This document shows, piece by piece, positions 54,801-64,000 of a stretch of DNA of 64,000 nucleotides. Location: assembly GCA_013397845.1 (NCBI GenBank), contig VZTG01007090.1, positions 124,001 through 188,000 on the forward strand, written 5' to 3'. The notes below the pieces were generated by a model, which was not told the origin of the DNA, did no database searches, and saw only the letters and a program-made list of their open reading frames with translations. Every line of letters begins with the position of its first letter. The first letter of the stretch is position 1. Origin of the DNA: Melanocharis versteri. Taxonomy: Eukaryota; Chordata; Aves; Passeriformes; Melanocharitidae. The translations under genes and the position numbers were made by a program.

Positions 54801-55490
54801 TAAAGGGGAAAACAGGGACATAATATAAGTGAACTTCTTGTTCTGCATTTGAATAAATTCTCGTCTCATAAGTGAGCAAAAGTTCAAAAATATTTCAGTT
54901 AAAAATGAAATAGAATTTTCAGTAATGTGTGAAAAATGGATACTTCACTGCCTCAGAAAGGATTTCCACTGAGTCTGAAGGAAATTAGAGATCATATTCC
55001 ATCAGAATTCAAGAGGAATTGTATGCCTACAGTGCCTAAGCTCTTGTCAGTAGTTACAGGTACATGCTTCAGGATGTCTTGTATCTATCCTTATGGAAGC
55101 GAGCACTATTTGAGTTGTAGCTAATCAATAAATATAAACACCATCTACTCATTACATTTCAAGACTCCCAGAACTGTAGGATGCCTCATTGATGAATGTC
55201 TGTCAACAGCATTTCATGTAAAACAGGAGAAGCAAAAAAAATTGTCATAGAAAATAAAGTGCATGCAACTAAAGGACATGCACTGTAAAGAACAACTAGC
55301 CACAAAATGGAACAAAAGTAATCAAGAAGATTTCTAACAGGTGGAGGCAAAAGAGAAGCAGAGAAGCATGGCCTGCTGCAATGAGAAATGAAGACTTTAA
55401 GCAGCTGCCTCATTGAATATAATACCTTGCAGCTGGGTGAACTGCAGCACAGCTGGATTATTTCTAGAGATACTGTGTATAGATTCCCAG

Positions 55491-55514
55491 TATATATGTA
55501 TATATATATATATA
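55491..55514. repeat. (TA)n microsatellite
   Basis: Alternating TA interrupted once by a G, followed after 8 bases by a second short ATATATGTATA stretch. Confidence 0.93.
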
Positions 55515-57539
55515 GTTGCAGGATATATGTATACCTGTATGTTCACTAACTAGAAGTAAGTTACTTGGGAAAGTATAAATAAAACAGTAAGATGACTCCT
55601 TGTCCTCTCCTCTGGGTGAAAACATTAGGTTGTCAAAGTATTGCACACAAAGCTGAGAGAATCTCGTTCAGCACAGCCTCTCCTGAGCCCCAAGGAACTG
55701 GCAGTCACAAATCAGGGAAGGCCAAGCATTAACAAATAACCTGGGACTCTGTTACCTTTGGTTCTCAAGGACTGCACTGCCAAAGAATCACAGCATTCAG
55801 GAAACACACACCAGGGCCCACCTTCCTGACCATACACAACAATCAATTCTCTGAGCACTCTAAACTGAAGTTCCACTTCCAGTTAACCTAAACAGACAAC
55901 ACAAATGTTAGGTTTCTCCATGTATATCCACCTTCACAGTGTTTCTAGAATGGTTTTACACTAAGATGTAATGAACTCCAGCAATGGACACTGAATGAAT
56001 CCTTGCTCTAATAATGTGCATATAAACAATATATATCTATAATTTGTTTATAAACATATCTCACAATTCTAAGGGAAGAAAAAACTCCACACTAAACTAC
56101 TGAAAACAAGCATAATATATTCAGGCTTGGTCTTGGAATAGCTTTCTGCTGTTCCATCTCTAAATGGAAAATACTCCACAAAACATCTTATTGATGAGAC
56201 TTTAGAAGGGAACAAATTATCTCCTCTCAAGCCCTTATACCCTTACCTGCACAAAGCCCAAGCAACTGAGCCAAAACCTCCCAAACCTGAAACATCAGCA
56301 CAACCGCTCTGTGCCTACAGCTGACTGTCCAGGATCCATAAGCAGCTTCTGCACTGTCCTGGTAACGGCACGCCTGTACCTCCTCTTTGAAACCAGCCCT
56401 CTCAGACTCCTGGACACTCCAAGTGCTTGATGCTATTTGCACCTCTCAGCACCTGACCAAGATTTTCAAGAAATCATTTAGGCTTTTCTTCCATTCTATA
56501 ATTACTTAAATCATATTAATCAGACCTCATTCAGTGTCTTCAGTGTCATCAATTGCCAGCAGACTGGAGAAGTTTCTCAGCAACTTAACATCCTAAGTTG
56601 GGCCACTAAATTTTGATCTGTTAGAAGAAGCTGTTTTGTCATTCAAAATGAGTGAAAACCATTGCTAAAAATCCAGCAAGAAAAAAAACCACAAATCAAT
56701 AAATGTAGCAGCTTTGCATTACTCTTCAGTCTCCATCTTAATACCCAAACTGATTCAGACTAAATCTTAAATGCCTCTTGTCTGACAAAAAGTATTGAAG
56801 TTGCAGTATTTACTAGACACTTGTGGAAGCTATAAATTTCATTTTCTTCAGAGCTTATATTTATTCCAGCTGTAGCAGCCAGACATCTCTAGCTAGAAGT
56901 CAGGTTACTAGAAGGTACTTTAGGACAAAAGTGAACTGATAAATGATTTTACAGCATGTACAGATTTACCTGTACAGTGAGTTCTCCTCTAAACACAACT
57001 CAGGCTTCAGGACAGAGTACTGACACGAGCGTCATTTTAGAGAAACAAGTACCACCGAAGTTCAGCATGAGAAACCATGCTGACCAAATACCCTTCCATT
57101 CATTCAATGCTTGGATTCTGATACATTTCAAGTAGAGAGAAGCCAGCTGAAACCGCGTCCTGGCCTGTCACAAGGCTAGGTGCTGATACCTGACACCTGC
57201 TGATTCCTGGCCCTGGCAGCCTCTTTCGCCCCAGCTGACTCTGAATCACTCTTTATGATGCCCATCAGTAGCTAGGTTTGGCAACAGGGATACTGGGGGA
57301 CACTGGGGACACATTTTTCCCCCCACAGAAGACACAGCAGTGACATCAGTGTCATTTGACACACCCTGCTTTCAGCTACAGGAATTTTCATCCCAGTTGA
57401 AACTCAGCCTGACTCCAACACCGCTCCCAGGAGCAATGTGGTGTTACAGGCTCTGTACAACTCCCGTCTCTCAGCATCAAACAGAAGAACAGCGAGAAGT
57501 CACAGGCGCAAGCCAGGCCTGGCAAGCAGAAGGAAGCAA

Positions 57540-57730
57540 AGAAAGGCTGCCTGGCCTCGCAGAGCTCCTGCTGGCTGCCGGAGCTGCCTGTGCCGCGGGC
57601 CCGGAGCAGGTGAAGGCGCAGCCCCCGAGCGTCCAGGGGAGCGGGGCCTCTCCGCAAGCTCCGCACAGCCCTCCCGCCTCCAGCCCCGGCTGCCAGCGGC
57701 AAGCTATTGAAACAGCTCCCGAGATCTGAG
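57540..57730. promoter_or_regulatory. Small intronic CpG cluster
   Basis: About 190 bp with roughly 15 CpGs by hand count, sharply distinct from the AT-rich surroundings. It contains GCCGCGGGCCCGG and several CCCGAG or CCCGC words. Open frames on both strands (about 125 and 129 codons) overlap it and look compositional. It lies about 2.4 kb downstream, in gene direction, of the 60110-60212 exon. It could be an enhancer, an unannotated start site, or a GC-biased spot left by recombination. Confidence 0.4.
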
Positions 57731-60109
57731 CATGGCTCTGCTCCTAGAAACTCGGCGGGCTTCATCCAGCACTTTGAGCCAAAGACATCTTGACTCTACC
57801 AAGTGGAACTAAATCATGTGTACAGACAGCACAGTGATGATCCTTGAGCCACGTCCCCACTCCTGCTATTGCCTCCAGAGCCAACATCCAGTCAGCCCTA
57901 ACACAAGCCACAGCTGCACATGTAAAATCACACACACATTGGGAACAGCCAGCATTCCTGGGAAATAAATGTCCTGCCCTACAAACAAGTGCAGTCACCT
58001 GAAAGTGAAGCTCTGAAACTAGAGCTGATTTACAATAAAATGCAAACAAAAGCATCATTTGGAGGGAATGTTTGGTCAAGTATGCATTTTACCAGACTTC
58101 CCATTAAAAATTTTCTGTAAAATAACAAAACAAACAAAAAAATTAACAGAATTATTTCCATTTAAACTTAGCATTTTCTTTACTTTGAAGGGAGGTGGAA
58201 GAGCCTGAGTATCTGTTAGGGGTAAATCACATCTGACTTTCAGTAGATGAAGCTCTGATTTGCAAAAAACTGGTTTTTTCTCCAAGAAAATGAAATTGCT
58301 CAAACTTTGCAGCGTTCTTCCCCCTGTAATTTCCTTCACTTAGAAGGAAGAAAGAAGCCAAGTCCCCAAAGAATACACTTTCAGCTCTTTCAGGTTTTAC
58401 ACACTTGGGGGGCAGACCTGACTGGTCACCGTTCTGAAGAGCAACTGGGAAACAGGAAAGCCCAACGTCCCTGCAGGACCCTGCAGAGAGCAGAGCTCAC
58501 AGTGCCTGTGCCTGCTCAGGTGTAACTCTACCTGCTGGAACTGAAACCCAGGGCTGGGACTGCTGCTTAAAAGGCTGTTTATTACACATACCTGGCGAAC
58601 ATTTTCAAACAGAACTCAAAGCAAGAGGGTTGGCAGCAAACCAGGATTTTTTGCAGTTGTTCATTTGAAAACACTGCATTTGATGATGTATTTTGGATGC
58701 ACAAGACTATCCAGGTATCCTCCTGAAGATAAAGTATCAGGCACAGGTTCTCCAGGGAGAGGACTTTATTCCATCTTTAATCTTACAGAGATTTTCTGCC
58801 AAAAAAGTCTGCAGCTGTCTCCCTCCTTTCAACAAATGCAGCCATTCTTCACTAAGAGACTCCTGTGGCCAGATCCCCAGAGAGTTTCCCTTTTCTATCA
58901 ACCAATAGGTTTTCTCCTTTCACTAGATTCTTTTATCCAGCCATCAAAAGGTTATGAATTTTTCATCACAATTAAAAATGAAAGTTAACTGAACTTTAGA
59001 TTTCAAATTAAAGAGTTCAGTTATCAGTATGATTAAAACATTTATTATTTCTGTAGAGTTAGATTTCCTTACAGGTTTTATAGTTACGTCACTGTGATGT
59101 TTTCCCTCTGCCACAACTGGATCCTTCTTCTCAAATCCTGCCTTTAAAGTCATCATGTGATATTGGTTCTCCCACACAAACTAGGTTTTTTTCATTAAAT
59201 ACTCTAAATTCATAGGGTTTATGGTCCCACTAATATGACTTTTTTAATAAAGACAAAAGTTTATGTTGGAGCAGCAGCAGATAAAACGGGTTAGAAATGC
59301 AGCTGCACCAATCTGAACAGTATTTTTTAAAAATAACAGTAATCACACTTAACTCACCATCAAGACAGTGCCATAAATTACAGTTTAACTGCCCTTATTG
59401 ATCCAGTATAAACATTAGGAGCAAGATGTGCTATGCAGGGGAGGGAAAAATAAATTATCATTGCATGTTCTAGATCCCCTGATTCATCTTTCCTGGCAAA
59501 AGACAGAGTGAGTCAAAGCTGCTGTGTAGGAAGCAGGGAGAGGGAGGTGGGCTGAGCTGGCCCAGCACTGGCTGGGTCTTGTCAATTGGGGTTTGAAAAA
59601 GGATGCATCAAAGCTAATACATCATAAATGTTCAGGGCCACCTTGTAGAAGTCACGCTGTCTGCAAATGTGCCTTCAGCCATGTGCCTGCTGGGGTACCT
59701 GGCTCCTTGTTCTGCCTAAATGCATGCTACAAAGTGCCAGAGTTGTACAGCTCTGAAATTTCCTTTTGGGCAACTCCACAAAGCCGAACATGGCTTTAAC
59801 TAAAACACATCATACACTGAATGTTCATAATTGGAGATAAAGAGGTGCAGCTCTGCCAGTCTTCCCTATGCCCACAATAGATAAGACGAGGACTGTGACA
59901 CGGCTACATTAGAAACAAACATTATCAGATCTAACTGGGTGCTAGATATGAACCTACCTTTATCTGCACTTACTCGTGTTCAGCTGTAAAAACAGGTAAC
60001 ATCAGCTGTGCATCAAAGCTGCCTGATGACTCCCACTGCGTAAAAATCACATCTGCCTTTCCAAAACACAATCTGTACAATAATGCAAAACCAAGCTGTT
60101 TTGCCTTAC
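57731..60109. other. Intronic unique sequence next to the 60 kb exon, no gene seen
   Basis: AT-rich sequence; open frames up to about 107 codons on both strands without domain, splice flanks or codon bias that I could recognise. Confidence 0.6.
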
Positions 60110-60212
60110 CTTCTGCAAAAGGTTCCCATTCATAAAATCGACCCATAAATGGCTTGTTATTGTATGATGCACACTGTACCTCTCTAATATTTCTGCTGCT
60201 TTCAGGACACAT
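60110..60212 (-). CDS. THSD4: THSD4 (ADAMTSL6) internal exon, first half of cysteine-rich module
   Basis: This 103-bp exon encodes 34 codons plus one base. It opens MCPESSRNIREVQC, continues ASYNNKPFMGRFYEWEPF and ends AE plus a G that starts the next codon. The acceptor is a long T-run followed by ATCTCAACAG; the donor is GAAG|GTAAGG. Joined to the exon at 15658-15794 the split codon becomes GTG, giving FAEVKGSQKCELNC with no frame break, which is strong evidence that the two are consecutive in one transcript. The CP.SSR..R..QC and YEWEPF motifs follow the first TSP1 repeat in ADAMTS-like proteins. The first residue, M, is an internal methionine, not the protein start, because the exon begins right at a splice acceptor. 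The TSP1 repeat exon expected upstream was not found between here and 64000. Confidence 0.92.
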
Positions 60213-63200
60213 CTGTTGAGATAAAAAAAAAGTCACATCATAATCAACAGCAAAGTTATTATTGCCTTCCTACTAATTAACTTTAGACGGTTAGTGAAGG
60301 CATTGCAAAATTCCCGTCCGGATGAATGATATAAACATCAGGAGACCTCCTGAAAACAGGTAACAAGCTGTGCTTTTAAGTAACAGTATCAAAAGTGCCT
60401 GTTGAAGAAAATTAATTTGTGAAGTTAATGGAGCAACAGTTCTATTAAAAAAAAAAGCAAAGCTTTTATTGAGCTGTCATTTTCCTCAGCAACAGCACAA
60501 TACTTCAAGATAAATTCAATATTAGATTAGAATTACTTCCTTTCCACAACAGCTTCGCATTTCTCATCATTAACTTTCTGGGCTCAGATTCAACAGAGTT
60601 GAAACACTTAGCATACATGCTTCCATAACTTATTAAAAGTTGACCACAGCAGCTTCTCATTCTCACCCTGTGCTTCCATACCATATTTCCACCTTTCCTT
60701 TTGTATTTCAACATGCTGCTATTACAGTCACTGCATGACTCTGCATTTTAACTCATGCCTTCAGATCCTGAGCTCTTGCAACTAAGGAGCTGGAAGAGCT
60801 GCTCCTACTCAAGCATGTGTGCACACAGATGCTGAAGCAGGGCAGGTTTTATAGGTGGAAGTAGCATCCTTAGGTCACCTGCCATGCACACCTTTGGCAG
60901 ACCAGCCTTGTCTGCATCTGAAGTAGATTCCAAAAGCAAATATAACTTAAATAGTTAAATACTTAATGACTTTGTTCTGCCTGAATCCTCACATTACTGC
61001 AGTTACAGCAGAAGATTACTCTGTGTGTGGGCATATACAAAGCAGAGAAAGATTTCTACCAAATGCAGGGGGTTAATTAGAACAATTTCTATGCCTGGAG
61101 GAAATAGGCAAGCTTTAGGCACAGATGCATTCTTTTGCATAGCCTTTAGATAATAAAAATGACTACTAAAAGCACTATTCAAGAACAGTAGAAATCACAT
61201 GAAGTACTTGAACAGAACAGCAGAATATTTTTTCCATATGACAGATTTCAAGGGAAAGCTAGAGATAACATCATATGAAAACAGCATGGCTAAATAACTG
61301 TGTTTTCAAAGGGAACAGAAGTGAATCACTAAGAACAACTCTTGTTGCAACTGAAGGCAGTTCTCTTATGTCTGTATAGTAGGAAAGATTGGTTGTCTGC
61401 TGGAGAACCCAGGCACATCAGAGGTCCCAGAGGAATTCTTGCTTTGTATCCACTATCTCCATAGGAAGATGCTTGTAACTGGATCGAAGAGATGTCAAAG
61501 TCAAGAGTTTTCAAGTGGGCTATAAACTGTACCAAAGACATGCCCGGGGGAAGGTTCATGCACTACTCTATCTTCTATTAGAATCATGGTAACAAATCTT
61601 CTAGAATAAACACTGTTTCTGGCCAAGCAGCCATCTGTGCTTCTTCGCCCACCCTTCTGAGATCTCCAAGTACATGAAAATACTGTTTTCCTCAACAAAC
61701 CCTCTAATAAAAAAAAAAAAAAAAAAGAGCCTTCCGTGAAAATAGGACCGTGAGCCACCACATTGGAAAGGTGGGACAAAAGCCTTTCTAGTGCCAAATG
61801 CAGAAAGCAAAGCTCTATTCCCTCAACTGAAGCACATCTCCTTCCATGTGTGGCACAGCAATGCAGAACAGCTATTCACCACAACCACCAACCAAGGTGA
61901 GGAAACGTATTTTTCATGGAAACCAATTATTGCACAGATCCTAAAGGTGAAGGGACAGAACCTGAGCTGGCATAAATTAAGGTCACTACACTAAATTACA
62001 GCAGAGCAAACATCAGTTTGCACCAGCCAAGAAGTCAGCCTGAACGGTTTCTTTCTGGAATGCTTTTCCCTTTTTTTTGGCACACATCTTCTACCAGCCT
62101 ATTGTGAAGTTCAGTTGTTTCTTGTCTTTCCTCTTCTGACCCTTGAGCTCATGCTCTCGTGTACCAGTATTTCTGGCTCATAAACCATTTCCTGTGCACC
62201 CCGCTCATACCAACTGCAGGCAATGTATGAGTAAAAATACTAAAATATTCATTGCTGTTGCCAACAAGTAGTGACACCCACCCCTTCTAAGATTCTTTTC
62301 ATATAGCTACAATTTCTGTTTTTAAACTTATTGACAGTTGCTTGCAAGACAGAGACCTCAGTGCTTTAAAGCAGGACAAAGGACTGACAAATACACTAAA
62401 CTCTGTATGGATCAAGCAAAAATCAGAAGAACAGGCTAACTCAGAACATCTCTGCTACTTTAGAAGTCCCAACTCAGTTGCCCTTCCTTCATTTCATTCA
62501 TCAAGGCTTAATTAGAATATAAAATTTTGAGTAAAAATTTGAGCAACTTAGCCTGCAAAAACTTTGCTTTGTTCTTTATACAGATTATATTAATTTCTAT
62601 TTTTAAATGTCTTCTAAAATATTCTTTAGCTACAAAGTACAAGTAGGCAAAATTACTACAGTTCATGAATCACCGAGGCTTAAGAGTTATATTATACTCT
62701 ACATATGTATTAGTTAACATCTATGTACCATTTACTAACCCCACCTAAATTGTTAATGCACAGCTGAATGCAATGACAGTTTTATGCTGCCTACAGCTCA
62801 GCCCCCCTGAAAATGAAATCCTTGAGCCTTTCTCAGAAGACCTAAGAGTGCCAGGCATTTTCTCTTGGCCTCTCTGGCTTTTTAGCAGTTTTGTAGGCAG
62901 AAGATGACTAAAACGAAAAAGTATGACCCTGTATAATCAAAAGTGATGCTTCAGTATAGGGGTTCCTGCAGATCCTCATTTTTTATTTATTCCCCAAGAG
63001 TACAAGCTATTTTTACACTTCCATTTAATTACTATTTCTGTTACATACAGCTGAACTATAAAACTTCTAAAATACAGCAACAAGCATCTGTGGTGAGAAG
63101 ATGGCAAGCCCAAAGACAGCTCCTCTTTACAATGTCAAACAGTTATCCCTTCCAGAGTTCCCCTGTTGCTTCCCAGCTCACCTCCAGGGCTGGGAGAACT

Positions 63201-64000
63201 GGGAGGTGGCTGAGGACACAGCTCTTGGGCTGCAGCATCACCCAACCCAGCTCTGCCCAGCACAGAGCCCCTGCCCAGCCCCACCAAGCCAAGGGCAGTG
63301 TGCTGGAACAAGCAGGCAACTGGCATGTCTGCAGGTGAAGAATGTTCCTCTGGATAAGCCAGAGTACTAGGATTTAAACAGCCCAGATCTCCTTCCAAAA
63401 TTTCCCAGAGACTTTTGGAATGAACTTTGCTAAAATATTTAACTTACTGTGTGATTCTCCCTCGGTTTCCCCTCAGTGACATGAGGGCATTAAAATCGTG
63501 CTGCCTGCTAGGGAATTGAAAACTATTTTTTGGTAAACAAAATGTTGATTCAGGGTTTTTTTAATGACAGATCTGGAATTTCATCTCTTTTCCTCAAAAA
63601 CTTTGTCTTGTGATTGCTGAGGGAGTTATCTGAAGTTTTTCATAGGAGTTTGTATACAGAAAACAGGATGGCCTCTTTGGATGTTTGTAAAAAAAGAAAT
63701 AAAATCTCCTTTTTGTACCAGATCTATGGAGGCTAAAGCAGCAAAAAATATACTTTGCATCTACTAAGATAAATCTCAGATTCCTTTGTGTAGAGGCAGA
63801 TATAAATTATCTAGAAATATATACTCTGTTGGGAGAGGGTTTTTAAATTATTGTTCTTTCAGTTTTGCACTGTAAAATTGGATACAACATCTAGAATGCA
63901 TAATTTTGTATGTTTTTAGATGATGTTTCTCCTACTTAAAATATGCTGCTTGGACAAAGCAATGATATAAATTTAGCCTGTGGGGCTGCATGCAGCTAAG
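60213..64000 (-). other. THSD4: THSD4 intron upstream of the 60 kb exon (partial)
   Basis: This stretch precedes the acceptor of the 60110-60212 exon. I looked for a TSP1-repeat exon (W..W..C...CG.G pattern) on the minus strand and did not find one. Contents are AT-rich unique sequence, an 18-base A-run at 61709-61726 and a moderately GC-rich patch near 63150-63330. Open frames on both strands near 61.3-61.8 kb and 63.1-63.4 kb show no domain I recognise. Confidence 0.7.
61709..61726. repeat. 18-base A-run
   Basis: Uninterrupted A homopolymer following cctctaat, which also creates an AATAAA hexamer. No retroposed gene body could be recognised immediately 5' of it and no target-site duplication was seen, so I read it as simple sequence. 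Confidence 0.9.

Larger units (their letters stand above)
33385..57539. other. Intronic sequence with scattered repeat fossils, no gene seen
   Basis: Holds three CR1 fragments, three palindromic fossils, a hairpin cluster near 45.6 kb, AT-rich simple sequence near 48.1 kb and 55.5 kb, and a tiny CpG cluster at 39066-39100. The longest open frame, 145 codons on the minus strand at 49106-49543, has AT-driven composition and no family signature. No coding exon is supportable. Confidence 0.55.
15795..60109 (-). other. THSD4: THSD4 intron of about 44.3 kb, phase 1
   Basis: The intron is bounded by the GTAAGG donor of the 60 kb exon and the GTCCGCAG acceptor of the 15.7 kb exon. Reading both strands, I found no further segment with THSD4 motifs (TSP1 repeats, CGVCGG, PLAC-type cysteines), so the two exons look adjacent. 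Long introns are usual for this gene in vertebrates. Contents are listed separately: GC-rich islands near 19.6-20.7 kb and 57.6 kb, four CR1 fragments, palindromic fossils, hairpins and simple repeats. An unannotated non-coding transcript inside the intron cannot be excluded from sequence alone. Confidence 0.85.

Noticed and set aside
55780..55830. Possible reverse-orientation CR1 tail (agaatcacagcattcagg)
   Set aside because: Match is limited to about a dozen bases, with no further CR1 sequence next to it.
57340..57765. Overlapping open frames on both strands at the 57.6 kb GC patch
   Set aside because: Both strands being open together is typical of high GC; the translations lack any domain.
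61329..61810. Chain of minus-strand open frames beside the 18-base A-run, considered as a retroposed gene copy
   Set aside because: The A-run on the plus strand translates as poly-Phe inside these frames, there is no target-site duplication visible, and no parent protein was recognised.

Overview
The window looks like a non-coding-rich piece of a bird chromosome. It is AT-rich with sharp GC-rich patches, has few repeats, and its recognisable repeats are avian-style CR1 LINE 3' ends plus older palindromic sauropsid-type fossils. I could not fix the species.

I can defend only two protein-coding segments. Both are exons of one gene on the minus strand, THSD4 (also called ADAMTSL6), a secreted microfibril-associated ADAMTS-like protein. 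The upstream exon (60110-60212) and the next exon (15658-15794) have clean splice sites and join in phase 1. The joined reading frame continues through the family's cysteine-rich module. About 44.3 kb of intron separates them. The flanking sequence (1-15657 and 60213-64000) also appears to be THSD4 intron: I found neither the preceding TSP1 exon nor the following CGVCGG-type exon inside the window. Recognition is from family knowledge; no search was run.

Intron layout. A strong CpG island at about 19600-20090 carries a 31-bp tandem duplication and a CCCGG microsatellite, with a weaker GC patch beside it (20280-20660). The island is about 4 kb upstream, in gene direction, of the 15.7 kb exon, so it is a candidate internal promoter for a shorter THSD4 transcript. 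A second small CpG cluster lies at 57540-57730, about 2.4 kb downstream of the 60 kb exon. Four CR1 3'-end fragments (21770, 36580, 41050, 44401) all lie in plus orientation, antisense to the gene. Five short fossils share a near-palindromic core of the type cccattga..ttcaatggg. Two AT-rich hairpins and several simple repeats complete the list. I saw no tRNA, rRNA, CRISPR array, intact transposon or second gene.

No new biological system is evident. The most useful leads are the intronic CpG island as an alternative promoter, the palindromic fossil family, and an unexplained AT-rich hairpin cluster near 45.6 kb.
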